A stretch of DNA of 64,000 nt from Pseudarthrobacter oxydans (GTDB lineage Bacteria > Actinomycetota > Actinomycetes > Actinomycetales > Micrococcaceae), in NCBI RefSeq assembly GCF_030812335.1, contig NZ_JAUSSN010000010.1, forward strand, positions 62,001 through 126,000, in the 5' to 3' direction. This document shows, piece after piece, positions 25,623 to 34,482 of this stretch. Numbering within the stretch: the stretch's first letter is position 1; each line of letters begins with the position of its first letter. Under the pieces are notes generated by a model, which did not search any database, was not told the origin of the DNA, and saw only the letters and a program-made list of their open reading frames with translations. The translations under genes were made by a program, and so were the position numbers.

Positions 25623-26831
25623 ATGATGCCCGCTGCCACCCGGAACGCGCCGGACCGCACTGCCAGGTTCGGCGTCGCCTTCATCGGCCTTCTGCTCATC
25701 GCAGTTAACCTTCGGGTGTCCTTCGTCAGCGTGGGACCGGTACTCGGGAACATCAGCAGCGACCTCGGGTTATCCAGTGCCGCAGCAGGGCTCCTCACAG
25801 GTCTTCCGCTCATTGCTTTCGCAGTCTTCTCCCCGCTGGCACCCGGCTTCGCTTCCCGGCTGGGTCTCGACCGGGCACTGTGGGTGTCACTGCTGATCCT
25901 CGCGTCGGGCATCGTGCTTCGCTCCCTACCCTTGCCGGGCATTATCTGGGCGGGCACCGCCCTGATCGGCTTGGCTATCGCGTTTCTCAATGTCCTGGTG
26001 CCCTCCCTGGTAAAGCGGGACTTTCCGATGAGGGTTAGTCAGGTCACCGGAGGCTACACCGCCACACAGGCCGCCTTCGCCGCGATCGGGGCAGCCGTCG
26101 TCGTTCCCGTGGCACAAACATCCCCGGCGGGATGGCGGCTTGCCCTCGGAATCTGGGTGGGACTGGCCCTCATCGCCATGGCGGTGCTCCTGCCGTGGCT
26201 GCGCCGGCACAGGTCAGGGACCGCGCACGCCACCAGGCCGGAGGTCTCTTTCCGGTCGCCCTGGACCTCAGCCTTGGGCTGGCAGGTGACGATCTTTATG
26301 GGACTGCAATCGATCGCCTTCTACGTCCTGATGGCATGGCTACCCACCATCGAACAAAGCCAGGGGGTTCCCGCCACTGTTGCGGGCGTCCATCTGTCCG
26401 TCTTCCTGCTCATCAGCGTGTTCGCCAGCCTTGCCACAGGGGGAATCCTGCACCGCGGTTCGGACCAGCGGCTTGTCTCCTTCACGAGCGGCGCGCTCAC
26501 GTTCGTGACGTTTCTCGGGCTGGCACTGGCGCCGGACCTCATACTGCTGTGGGTCATTCTTGGGGCAATCGGGTGCGGGAGCCTCATAGTCATCGCCCTG
26601 TCGCTGTTCAGCCTCCGGACCGTAAATTACCCGCAGGCAGCGTCATTGTCCGGCATGGCGCAATCTGTCGGCTACGGTCTCGCCGCGGCGGGGCCGGTAA
26701 TGTTCGGTGGTCTTCGCGACGCGAGCGGAGGCTGGACGCTTCCGCTCCTGGTCACCGCGGGCCTCATGGCGGTTCTCGCCGTGACGGGTCTGCTTGCCGG
26801 GCGTGACCGGGTGATCAGCGGGTCAGCCTGA
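25623..26831 (+). CDS. MFS transporter, CynX/NimT family
   Basis: A 402-residue, 12-helix major facilitator. LLIAVNLRVSFVSVGPVLGN and the loop LAPGFASRLGLDRALWVSLL are characteristic of the cyanate/2-nitroimidazole transporter (CynX/NimT) family. The second half has IGCGSLIVIALSLFSLRTVN, also typical. The true substrate is unknown; no cyanase gene is nearby. The ATG at 25623 is used with GGAAG upstream; other in-frame starts exist further up. The 207-bp gap after the GAD gene contains an in-frame stretch reading FAGLSDYAFGAVFNRLGI that looks like an old coding remnant but starts nowhere clear. Confidence 0.85.
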   Translation: MMPAATRNAPDRTARFGVAFIGLLLIAVNLRVSFVSVGPVLGNISSDLGLSSAAAGLLTGLPLIAFAVFSPLAPGFASRLGLDRALWVSLLILASGIVLRSLPLPGIIWAGTALIGLAIAFLNVLVPSLVKRDFPMRVSQVTGGYTATQAAFAAIGAAVVVPVAQTSPAGWRLALGIWVGLALIAMAVLLPWLRRHRSGTAHATRPEVSFRSPWTSALGWQVTIFMGLQSIAFYVLMAWLPTIEQSQGVPATVAGVHLSVFLLISVFASLATGGILHRGSDQRLVSFTSGALTFVTFLGLALAPDLILLWVILGAIGCGSLIVIALSLFSLRTVNYPQAASLSGMAQSVGYGLAAAGPVMFGGLRDASGGWTLPLLVTAGLMAVLAVTGLLAGRDRVISGSA

Positions 26832-26933
26832 AATAAAGGTCCATCGTGCGGACCTGTCGGGCTGCCGCGGCTCTATCTAGACTTGAATTGCGCCGGAGCA
26901 GACGCACGAATTCGTTTCGGAAGGGCAAGGATC

Positions 26934-27413
26934 ATGACAGACCGCAGCGACTCTGAATTGCCTACAGATCAAGCATCCAGAAAATTGGAACCAGAAGAAT
27001 CCCCAGATGCTACATCCCAGGCCCGGCGCGCTTCGTCCGGTGCTGACGTCCAGGCCGAGGACTCCCGCAGCGGTGCAGATGTGGGAGAGGCGATCGATAT
27101 CGCGGAGTCAGGCACCAAAGCGCAGGGGGATCACTCGCATCCCGAACGGGCCAAGACAGGCGAAGCGCCGGTCGAGCAGGTGTTCAACGACCCCGCCATG
27201 ACCAAGGGGCAGCGGACCGCGACCGGCTCGCCAATAACAACCGGGGGCGTACCGCCTGGACCTTCACCTGCCGAAGCCGGATCCGGGGGAGCCCAGTCTG
27301 TTGTTGGGGCTCGTGAATCGGACCGCCTCGCGGCGGGAGAGCCGCCAGCCGCGGGCGCGCCCTTCGAAACCGAAACGGAAGACCAGAAAACAGAGCCGCC
27401 AGGCCAGTCCTAG
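26934..27413 (+). CDS. Intrinsically disordered acidic protein, unknown function
   Basis: A 159-residue protein almost free of hydrophobic clusters and very rich in Glu, Asp, Gly, Pro, Ser and Thr. It has no Cys or Trp and no signal peptide. It contains recurring short blocks such as SGADVQAEDSRSGADVGEA. The composition predicts a fully disordered, highly soluble chain, like proteins made in stress or desiccation. GGCAAGGATC precedes the ATG. No family is recognised. It stands between the CynX-type gene and the GntR gene. Confidence 0.6.
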   Translation: MTDRSDSELPTDQASRKLEPEESPDATSQARRASSGADVQAEDSRSGADVGEAIDIAESGTKAQGDHSHPERAKTGEAPVEQVFNDPAMTKGQRTATGSPITTGGVPPGPSPAEAGSGGAQSVVGARESDRLAAGEPPAAGAPFETETEDQKTEPPGQS

Positions 27414-27435
27414 CGTTCGAGCCCGGGGTGTGTCC

Positions 27436-27452
27436 GGCCGTGGATAACGGCC
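27436..27452. terminator. Perfect inverted repeat after the disordered-protein gene
   Basis: GGCCGT-GGATA-ACGGCC, 23 bases after the stop. It could be a weak terminator or an operator, since TAGAAT at 27468-27473, a good -10 for the gntR gene, lies just downstream. Confidence 0.4.
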
Positions 27453-27508
27453 ACGGATGCCGCCAGTTAGAATTCAGGGGTGAAAGCAGACGTGTTGGCG
27501 GTGGCGGC

Positions 27509-28195
27509 ATGAGCGAGGACGCAGCGAAAGAGTCTAGGCGCCCTCCCACCGCCCAGGCTTTCGTCCTAACCGAGCTTCGGCGCGCAATCATCGCAGGGGA
27601 ATTCCTGCCGGGACAGCCGCTTCGCCAGAACACCCTCGCCGAGCGATTCGGTGTCAGCCGCGTTCCGGTCCGCGAAGCTTTCAAGGTCCTCGAAAGCGAG
27701 GGCCAGGTGGTCTACGAGCCTCACCGCGGCCATAAAGTCGCCAGCCTATCGCTCACGGACCTCCTGGAGGTCTACCGGCTCAGGCAGCTGCTGGAATCCG
27801 AGGCCGCCCGGGTTGCCGTAGGGAACCGCAGCGACAGCGTGCTCGCCGCCATGAAGGTGGCCGCCAGGGACGTTGAATTGGCCAGCGCCGCCGGTGATCT
27901 GATCAAGATGACCGAGGCGAACCGGCGGTTTCACTTCGAACTGTTGGCAGCGGCCCGCATGCCGCGTCTGGAACGGATCGTTCAGGTTCTGTGGGACGCG
28001 ACTGAGGCCTACCGGTTCGTGTACTACGGGGCGGAAAGCAACCGGGCCAGAGTAGAGCGCGAGCATGCCCGCATCGTCCAGGCTTACGCGGAGGGCGACG
28101 CGGAGCTGCTTGTCGCACTGCTGGACGAGCACCGGGAGCATGCAGTGGATGCCCTCCGAACCTTTCTGGAAGTCCCAAGCCGCCAGGTAATATAA
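27509..28195 (+). CDS. GntR-family regulator (FadR/FCD subfamily)
   Basis: A 228-residue regulator. The N-terminal winged helix has AIIAGEFLPGQPLRQNTLAE and RFGVSRVPVREAFKVLESEG, the GntR signature. The C-terminal FCD domain is all-helical with the metal-binding His (RRFHFELLAAAR and LDEHREHAVDAL). Such proteins are usually repressors released by an organic acid. It lies directly before the 28-38 kb catabolic operon, whose promoter contains a perfect palindrome (28231-28247), probably its site. The ATG at 27509 is used; the ribosome site is weak. Confidence 0.9.
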   Translation: MSEDAAKESRRPPTAQAFVLTELRRAIIAGEFLPGQPLRQNTLAERFGVSRVPVREAFKVLESEGQVVYEPHRGHKVASLSLTDLLEVYRLRQLLESEAARVAVGNRSDSVLAAMKVAARDVELASAAGDLIKMTEANRRFHFELLAAARMPRLERIVQVLWDATEAYRFVYYGAESNRARVEREHARIVQAYAEGDAELLVALLDEHREHAVDALRTFLEVPSRQVI

Positions 28196-28212
28196 AGATT
28201 GTGTGACATGGG

Positions 28213-28241
28213 TTACATCTGATTACAAAATTGGATACATT
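28213..28241 (+). promoter_or_regulatory. Promoter of the TAXI-TRAP catabolic operon
   Basis: TTACAT (28213-28218), a 17-base spacer and TACATT (28236-28241). Transcription should start near 28248, about 70 bases before the first SDR. The -10 is embedded in the palindromic operator. Confidence 0.5.
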
Positions 28242-28247
28242 ATCCAA
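28231..28247. promoter_or_regulatory. GntR operator, 17-bp palindrome
   Basis: TTGGATA-CAT-TATCCAA is a perfect inverted repeat that covers the -10 element of the operon promoter. The GntR/FCD regulator encoded just upstream is the likely ligand. Binding there would repress transcription. Confidence 0.75.
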
Positions 28248-28318
28248 ATGGTCTTTCGAGCAACCCGCAGCGATGCGGCCTTCAATGCAGGCGTGCCACG
28301 GCCGCCCGCCGGAAAGTC

Positions 28319-29065
28319 GTGGCGTCCGTGAAGGACTGGCTCGGGTTGAGCGGCGCGAGGGTGCTGGTTGCCGGGGCGGGCGGAATTGGCAGCGCCTGCA
28401 TCGGCGAATTCGTTGCAGCCGGGGCGAGCGTACTCGCGGTTGACCGCGATGACTCCCGGCTGACCGCCCTCGGTCCAGGCGTGTCCACCGAACGGCTCGA
28501 CCTCACGTCCACGCAGGGCTGTGAGGATGCCGTTGCCGCAGCCCAGGAACGGCTCGGCGGCCTGGACGTTCTGGTGCACTCCATCGGCGTCAACCACCGG
28601 GTGCCGATTCTCGAAACTACGGATGAGGGCTGGGCACGCATCCTGGAGCTCAACCTCACCAGCGCCTTCCGGCTGGGCCGCGCCGCCGGCCGCGTCATGG
28701 TCGAGGCCGGCTTCGGGCGCCAGATCTACTGCTCGTCGGTCTCCAGCATCCTGGCACATCCGGACCATGGTCCTTACGCAGCCAGCAAAGGCGGCATCAA
28801 CCAGTTGATCCGGGTCATGGCCCGCGAATGGGCCTCCAGCGGAGTCACCGTCAACGCCATCGCCCCCGGCTACGTGGACACGGAACTTACCAGGGCGCAC
28901 CTGGACCGCCCCGGGGTACGCGAGCACTACACGTCGATGGTCCCGGCCGGCCGGCTCGGGACGGTCGACGACCTCACCGGTCCCGTCCTCTACCTGGCTT
29001 CCCGCCAGGCGGCGTTCGTCACCGGTCATGTCCTGTTCGTGGACGGGGGCAGGACCCTTGTGTAA
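28319..29065 (+). CDS. SDR-family oxidoreductase (gluconate-5-dehydrogenase-like)
   Basis: A 248-residue classical SDR. VLVAGAGGIGSACIGEFVAA binds NAD(P), LVHSIGVNHR replaces NNAG, the catalytic Ser is in YCSSVSSIL, and Tyr and Lys in YAASKGGINQL. PGYVDTELTRAHL and VTGHVLFVDGGRTL complete the fold. It oxidises an alcohol or reduces a ketone in the pathway; the substrate is unknown. It is the first gene of the operon behind the palindromic operator. GTG 28319 is used; GTG 28328 is similarly likely. Confidence 0.85.
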   Translation: MASVKDWLGLSGARVLVAGAGGIGSACIGEFVAAGASVLAVDRDDSRLTALGPGVSTERLDLTSTQGCEDAVAAAQERLGGLDVLVHSIGVNHRVPILETTDEGWARILELNLTSAFRLGRAAGRVMVEAGFGRQIYCSSVSSILAHPDHGPYAASKGGINQLIRVMAREWASSGVTVNAIAPGYVDTELTRAHLDRPGVREHYTSMVPAGRLGTVDDLTGPVLYLASRQAAFVTGHVLFVDGGRTLV

Positions 29066-29750
29066 ATCGGTCCGCGAGGAAGCCGGGTCCGCCGTTTCCG
29101 GGCCACGCCAGGGCGGGCGCTTTCCCCTCCTTGCCCCTCATGAACTCTCGGACCAGCAGCGCCGGCTGTATGACGCCATCGCAGGCCCGCCGAGGGGCAA
29201 CGGGCCGTTTTCCCTCGCCGACGAAGCCGGTTGCCTCACCGGCCCCTTCAACGCGCTGCTGCACTCGCCCGCAATCGGAGACGCGGTACAGGCCCTGGGT
29301 GCCGTCCTGCGCTTTGGCGGATCACTGCCGGACCGCACGCGGGAATTGGTCATCTGCGCTGTCGCCGCGGAACTGGAGTCCGCCTACGAGTGGTATGCGC
29401 ACAGCCGGGTCGCCACGAGCGTGGGCGTCAGCGGCACAGAGCTGGAGAAGCTTCACGACGGCGAATCCCCGGACACTCTGACCGCGGACGAAAGCGCGGC
29501 GCTGGGCCTGACGCGTGCCCTGCTACGCGGCAAAACCGTCGGCCTGGAAGTACATGCGGCCGCCCTTGAACACTTCGGACACGGTGGCATTACGGAGATT
29601 TCGGTGCTGGTGGGGTACTACCGCCTGCTGGCAGGCATCCTCTCCGCCGGAGATGTTCCCCATCCGCCAGCCGCTACCGGAGGACTGCGAACCAGACCGG
29701 CTGACACTCATTCAATCAACACCATCACTACCCAGGGAGAAAAACCATGA
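29058..29750 (+). CDS. Carboxymuconolactone decarboxylase (CMD)-family protein
   Basis: About 230 residues of helical CMD fold. FPLLAPHELSDQQRRLYDAI opens the domain and GSLPDRTRELVICAVAAELE continues it. Where AhpD-type members have a CxxC, this one has ESAYEWYAHSRVA with Glu and His, as in non-redox CMD proteins. It may be a decarboxylase or peroxidase-like isomerase. The start is unclear: TTG 29058, 4 bases after AGGA and overlapping the SDR stop, is preferred over ATG 29028, which has no ribosome site. It is the second gene of the operon. Confidence 0.78.
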   Translation: MCKSVREEAGSAVSGPRQGGRFPLLAPHELSDQQRRLYDAIAGPPRGNGPFSLADEAGCLTGPFNALLHSPAIGDAVQALGAVLRFGGSLPDRTRELVICAVAAELESAYEWYAHSRVATSVGVSGTELEKLHDGESPDTLTADESAALGLTRALLRGKTVGLEVHAAALEHFGHGGITEISVLVGYYRLLAGILSAGDVPHPPAATGGLRTRPADTHSINTITTQGEKP

Positions 29751-30763
29751 CCGCAATGACCATCCCTGCCCGGAGGCGCATGCAGCGTCTGTGGGCGGCA
29801 GCAGCCCTTGTACCGGCAGTTTTCCTGACCGCGTGCGGCAGCCCCGCTCCCAGCGGGGGTGGCGGAGCCGGAGGTGCGTCGGGCCAGGGCGGCACCTTGT
29901 CCATCGCTACGGGCGGCACCGGCGGCGTCTACTATCCGCTGGGCGGTGGCTTCGCCACCGTCATCGGGGACAAAGTCGAGGGCTATAACGCCACCGTCCA
30001 GGAAACGAACGCTTCCGTGGACAACATGCTGCTGATCGAGAATGGGTCGGCGCAGCTCGCCTTCTCGGTGGGCGACGTGGTTTCCGATGCTGTCAAAGGC
30101 GAGGGCGAATTCAAGGGAAAGCCGCAGGAGGTCTGCTCCCTTGGCAACATCTACAACAACTTCATGCAGGCCGTCACTGTCAACGACAAAGGGATCCAGA
30201 ACGTAAAGGACATGGCGGGCAAAGTCGTCTCGGTCGGCGCGCCCAGCTCCGCCACGGAGGTAGGGGCGTTGCGCATCCTCGAGGCCGCCGGAATCGATCC
30301 GACCTCGGGCATCCAGCGCCGCCAGCTCGGAGCGGCCGAAACCGTCGCGGCGCTGCGCGACGGAACGATCGACGCCGGATTCTGGTCCGGCGGGCTACCC
30401 ACCGGCGCGCTGATTGACCTGGCAGGCGACGGCGACATGAAGCTGCTGCCGATCGGGGAGTACGCGGACCCGCTCGCGCAGAAATACGGCGCCTACTACG
30501 TGAAGCAGGACATCCCGGCCAACACCTACGAGGGGCAGACCGAGGCCGTCCCGGCGATCGCTTCGCCGAACATCCTGGTTGCCAGCAAGAAAATGGACCA
30601 GAAGCTTCAGCAGGACATCACCACCGCACTCTTTGACAACAAAGAGACCCTGGTCAAGGTCCATCCCGCAGCCGGTGAGATGGATCCGGCCACCGCGGGG
30701 AAGGTCGCCTTCGTGGAGACCTGCCCGGGTTCGAAGGCCTACTTCGACAAGGCCGGAAGCTAG
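29747..30763 (+). CDS. TAXI-type TRAP transporter solute-binding lipoprotein
   Basis: A 338-residue lipoprotein. The signal ends with VFLTACGS, so Cys28 or its neighbour is lipidated and the protein sits on the outer face of the membrane. GGTLSIATGGTGGVYYPLGG is the TAXI-family opening, and the lobes follow with YNATVQETNASVDNMLLIEN and MAGKVVSVGAPSSATEVGAL. It delivers an organic acid to the fused TRAP permease encoded 524 bp downstream. It overlaps the end of the CMD gene by 4 bases. Family members bind glutamate, dicarboxylates and related acids. Confidence 0.92.
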   Translation: MTAMTIPARRRMQRLWAAAALVPAVFLTACGSPAPSGGGGAGGASGQGGTLSIATGGTGGVYYPLGGGFATVIGDKVEGYNATVQETNASVDNMLLIENGSAQLAFSVGDVVSDAVKGEGEFKGKPQEVCSLGNIYNNFMQAVTVNDKGIQNVKDMAGKVVSVGAPSSATEVGALRILEAAGIDPTSGIQRRQLGAAETVAALRDGTIDAGFWSGGLPTGALIDLAGDGDMKLLPIGEYADPLAQKYGAYYVKQDIPANTYEGQTEAVPAIASPNILVASKKMDQKLQQDITTALFDNKETLVKVHPAAGEMDPATAGKVAFVETCPGSKAYFDKAGS

Positions 30764-30769
30764 GACCCC

Positions 30770-31291
30770 ATGCCTAAGCCAGCCGCCGCCGTCGTCGGCC
30801 TCGTTTGCCTCGCCATGCTGGGAGCGGGTGGGATTGCCGTTGCCGTTGCCGGCGCGCCGGCTGAATCCCGCGGTCCCCGCGCCCTGGTGATCAGCAACGA
30901 CGGCGGCGTGCTGGCCAGCATTCCCCTCTCCGGGGACACGTTCGCGGTGAGCTACCGCAATTCCATCTACGGCACCGTCGCTGAAGAGCGGTACACCGTG
31001 CAGGAGGACGGAAGCTACCGCCTGGCGCAGCTGGCCGCCGACCAGCTGGCGGTGCTTGAAGAGTATTACGCCGTCCCCGGAGCGCCGTCTGCGGCCGGGG
31101 ACACCGACCGCAGGGAATGGGTGACCGACCCCGACCCGGGGCACCCCGCGGAGTTCAGCCGGCTGTCCCTGGCAGCAACGGACCTGGGCCGCCGCACCGT
31201 GTACATCCCGGGTGCCCCGCCGCTTGAACTATGGAAGTTAGTCGAAGACAGCGACCCGTTCGTTGTTTTATCCCTCAAGGAGACCCCATGA
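30770..31291 (+). CDS. DUF1850 protein of the TAXI-TRAP system
   Basis: A 173-residue protein with one N-terminal hydrophobic segment (AAAVVGLVCLAMLGAGGIAV) and a small beta-rich outer domain (FAVSYRNSIYGTVAEERYTV). DUF1850 genes regularly lie between TAXI binding proteins and fused permeases, so it is probably an accessory subunit. Its role is not established. Its stop overlaps the permease start (ATGA). Confidence 0.85.
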   Translation: MPKPAAAVVGLVCLAMLGAGGIAVAVAGAPAESRGPRALVISNDGGVLASIPLSGDTFAVSYRNSIYGTVAEERYTVQEDGSYRLAQLAADQLAVLEEYYAVPGAPSAAGDTDRREWVTDPDPGHPAEFSRLSLAATDLGRRTVYIPGAPPLELWKLVEDSDPFVVLSLKETP

Positions 31292-33459
31292 CCGAGACAC
31301 CCAACGGCAACGGAGCCGTTGACGCACGCACCTCGCCTGAACCCCCGGGGAGTACCGTGCGGAAGGGGAGCACTGAGCCGGCGGGGAGCACCGTGCCGAA
31401 GGGAAACACCGAGCGCGCGGGCGCGGACAATGACGCCGACGTCAACCCTATGGACCTGGCCAGGGACGGGGTGATTGATGAAGAGGCGCTGATCGCGGAG
31501 TTTGAGGCGGAGAAACCCGCACGCCACTTGAGCGGGATCCCCGCCACCGTGGTGAAAACCCTTTGTGTGGCAATGTCCCTGTTTGTGCTGTATTGGGTCT
31601 TCAACCCGATGCCCACCCAGTTCTACCTGCCCGCGTTCCTGATGTTCGGGCTGCCCCTGACCTTCCTGGTCTACCGCGGGTGGGGCCGCTCGGCTGCGGC
31701 CAAGGAGGCCGGACGTTCCGACAACCCGCCCATCCTGGACTGGCTGCTCGCCGCAATTGCCGTGGTTCCGTTCGCCTACATCATCTCGGACTGGGACGGC
31801 TTTTTCCGCCGCGCAATCACTCCGACCTACCTTGACCTGGCCATGGGCGTGATCGCGATCCTGGTCACGCTGGAGGCAGCCCGCCGGACCGTGGGCATCC
31901 TTGTCCCGCTCGTCGTGATGGGTTTCTTCGTATATGCGGCGCTCGGTTCCTTCGTCCCTGCACCGTTCAACACGGCTTCCTTCAACTGGATCCGGCTCGT
32001 CGGCCACAACGTCATGGGGACGCAAGGGCTGTTCGGGGTTCCCACCGACGTCGCGGCGTCGTACATCATCCTTTTCACCATCTACGGCGCCGTTCTGGGC
32101 GCCTCGGGCGCCACCAAATTCTTCATCGACCTCTCGTTCTCCGCTTTCGGGCAGTCGAAGTCGGGTCCGGGCCGGACCGTGACCCTGGCCGGCTTCCTGC
32201 TCGGCACCGTGTCGGGTTCCGGCGTCGCCACCACCGTGACCCTCGGCGGCATCTCCTGGCCGCTGCTGCGCAAGGCCGGCTACCCGAAGGAACACGGAGG
32301 CGCCATCCTGGCGGCTGCCGGTATTGGCGCCATCTTGTCCCCGCCCACCCTCGGCGCCGCAGCCTTCATCATCGCCGCGCTGCTGGGAGTCTCATACCTG
32401 CAGGTGCTCATCTGGGCCACCATTCCCACCGTCCTCTACTACTTCGGCATCATCCTCGCCATCGAAATGGACGCCCGGCGGTTCAAGACCCGGGCGGTTG
32501 AGCTGGACGTCAAGCCGGTCGGCAAACTGCTGCTGCGGTTCGGCTACCACTTCAGTTCCCTCATCGCGATCGTGGTGTTCATGTCCATGGGCATGACACC
32601 CTTCCGGGCCGTGGTCTACGCCACGGGTCTCGCATTTATCCTCAGTTTCCTGGACCGTCAGTCCTGGCTGACGCCCAGACGCATCTGGGACGCGCTCGCC
32701 CTGGGCGCCATGGGCGCCCTCTCCGTAATCCCCGTGATGGCGGCCGCCGGCCTGATCGTCGGAATCATGACCCTCACCGGCCTGGGCCTGAAGCTCGCGA
32801 ACATCATCGTGGACTTTGCCGGCGGCAGCCTGCTCCTGACCGCCATCTTCTCCGCGATCTCCGTCACCCTCCTGGGACTCGCGGTGCCGGTCACTGCCAG
32901 CTTCATCATTTCGTGGGTGATCATCGGACCCGCCCTGCAGGACGTCGGGGTGCCGGCCTTCGCGGCCGCAATGTTCATCTTCTACTACTCGGTGCTCAGC
33001 GAGGTGTCACCGCCGACGGCACTGTCGCCGTTCGCGGCGTCGGCCATTACCGGCGGAAAACCCATCAAGACGATGTGGCTGACCTGGCGGTACACGCTGT
33101 CGGCGTTCCTGGTCCCGTTCATCTTTGTGCTGTCCGACGACGGCGTCGGGCTGCTCCTGCAGGGCGGTCCGGGGACGGTTGCACTGGCGTTCGTCGTCTC
33201 GCTCCTGGCTGTGGCCTCCCTTGCTGTGGCAACCGGAGCCTGGCTCCTCGGCCCGGCCCGCTGGCCCGAAAGGATTCTGCTGGGCGTCGGGTCACTGCCC
33301 ATGCTGGTCATGGAGCCCCTCTATATCGGCATCGGGGCGGCCATCATTGCCGTGGGCGTCCTGGTCCATATCCTCGGGCTGCGCCGGCATCGCCGGGACG
33401 AACCGGGCGGCGCCGCCGCCGTGCCCACGTCCCGGGAGGCAAAGCCGGAACGGACGTGA
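31288..33459 (+). CDS. TRAP transporter fused permease (DctQM type, TAXI family)
   Basis: A 723-residue membrane protein, with about 16 hydrophobic segments from residue 85 on. The front half corresponds to the small DctQ subunit and the rear to DctM. Family marks are GSVSG-like LLGTVSGSGVATTVTLGGIS and ILSPPTLGAAAFIIAALLGV. The first 80 residues are a charged, Gly/Ser/Thr-rich cytosolic tail with the repeat STVRKGSTEPAGSTVPKGNT, which looks disordered. It uses the ion gradient to import the bound acid. AAGGAG precedes the ATG at 31288. Confidence 0.92.
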   Translation: MTETPNGNGAVDARTSPEPPGSTVRKGSTEPAGSTVPKGNTERAGADNDADVNPMDLARDGVIDEEALIAEFEAEKPARHLSGIPATVVKTLCVAMSLFVLYWVFNPMPTQFYLPAFLMFGLPLTFLVYRGWGRSAAAKEAGRSDNPPILDWLLAAIAVVPFAYIISDWDGFFRRAITPTYLDLAMGVIAILVTLEAARRTVGILVPLVVMGFFVYAALGSFVPAPFNTASFNWIRLVGHNVMGTQGLFGVPTDVAASYIILFTIYGAVLGASGATKFFIDLSFSAFGQSKSGPGRTVTLAGFLLGTVSGSGVATTVTLGGISWPLLRKAGYPKEHGGAILAAAGIGAILSPPTLGAAAFIIAALLGVSYLQVLIWATIPTVLYYFGIILAIEMDARRFKTRAVELDVKPVGKLLLRFGYHFSSLIAIVVFMSMGMTPFRAVVYATGLAFILSFLDRQSWLTPRRIWDALALGAMGALSVIPVMAAAGLIVGIMTLTGLGLKLANIIVDFAGGSLLLTAIFSAISVTLLGLAVPVTASFIISWVIIGPALQDVGVPAFAAAMFIFYYSVLSEVSPPTALSPFAASAITGGKPIKTMWLTWRYTLSAFLVPFIFVLSDDGVGLLLQGGPGTVALAFVVSLLAVASLAVATGAWLLGPARWPERILLGVGSLPMLVMEPLYIGIGAAIIAVGVLVHILGLRRHRRDEPGGAAAVPTSREAKPERT

Positions 33460-33576
33460 CCTCAAGAGGCGTTTGATCCGGCGTCCGCAATGCCCGGCCG
33501 CCGGCCCCGGCGTCGCCGCCGGCCAGCGCCGCCCCACAGTTTCGATGGCCCATGGCCGAAAGGACAACACATCACT

Positions 33577-34482
33577 ATGACGACACCAATCCCACACCTC
33601 GCCCCCGGGCTCTGGGGAGTCCTGGCAACACCGTTTAGCGGACCGGATTTCGCCGTGGACACCGATTCCCTGCGCCGCGAAGTGCGGCTTTACACCGCAA
33701 TACCGGCCACCGGAATGGTGGTGCTGGGCGTCTTCGGCGAGGGGGCATCCCTGGACGCCGGGGAGCAGGCCCTGGTTGTGCGCACCGTCGCCGAGGAGGG
33801 GAAGGGCGCGCCTCTCGTGGTGGGCCTTTCAGCCCGCTCAACGGCAGTGGCGCTGGAGCAGGCCCATACCGCGGTCAGTGCGGCCGGCAGCCACCTCGCC
33901 GCACTGATGGTGCAGGCCAACAGCTCCGATCCAGAGGTGCTTACGGCCCACCTGACCGCCGTGCACCGGGCCACGGGCGCGGGCATCGTGCTGCAGGACT
34001 ACCCCGTGGCATCCGGCGTGAACATTAGTGCGGCGCAGATCCTTGAGGTCCTGGCGCAGTGCCCGTTCATCGTGGCCGTCAAGTCGGAAGCACCGCCGAC
34101 AGCCTCCGCCATTGCCACGCTGACGCGCGGCACATCCGTGCCGGTGTACGGCGGGCTGGGGGGAGTGGGACTGCTGGATGAGCTGGCCGCCGGCGCGGCC
34201 GGTGCCATGACCGGATTCTCGCATCCCGAGGGCCTCCAGGCCGCACTGACAGCCTGGGCCGACGGCGGCTTCCAAGCCGCCCGGGAGGCCTTCGCCCCGT
34301 GGCTGCCCCTGGTGAATTTCGAGGCCCAGCCCGGCGTCGGACTGGCCCTGCGCAAGGAAGTACTGCGCCGCCGCGGCATCATCTCTGAATCCATCGTGCG
34401 GCCTCCCGCCCCGAAACTTCCGCCAGCGCTGGCGGACCTGATCGATGCCCACCTCGAAGCCGTCCGGGTGGTGACCGACTGA
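33577..34482 (+). CDS. DapA-family lyase/aldolase
   Basis: A 301-residue dihydrodipicolinate synthase superfamily TIM barrel. The Tyr of the family lies in GIVLQDYPVA and the Schiff-base Lys in FIVAVKSEAPP. GVLGVFGEGASLDAGE-type phosphate loop residues are altered from true DapA, so a catabolic aldolase or dehydratase that makes or uses pyruvate is more likely. Its stop overlaps the ATG of the next SDR. A ribosome-like AAAGGA lies 14 bases before the start at 33577. It is the fourth functional block of the operon. Confidence 0.85.
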   Translation: MTTPIPHLAPGLWGVLATPFSGPDFAVDTDSLRREVRLYTAIPATGMVVLGVFGEGASLDAGEQALVVRTVAEEGKGAPLVVGLSARSTAVALEQAHTAVSAAGSHLAALMVQANSSDPEVLTAHLTAVHRATGAGIVLQDYPVASGVNISAAQILEVLAQCPFIVAVKSEAPPTASAIATLTRGTSVPVYGGLGGVGLLDELAAGAAGAMTGFSHPEGLQAALTAWADGGFQAAREAFAPWLPLVNFEAQPGVGLALRKEVLRRRGIISESIVRPPAPKLPPALADLIDAHLEAVRVVTD

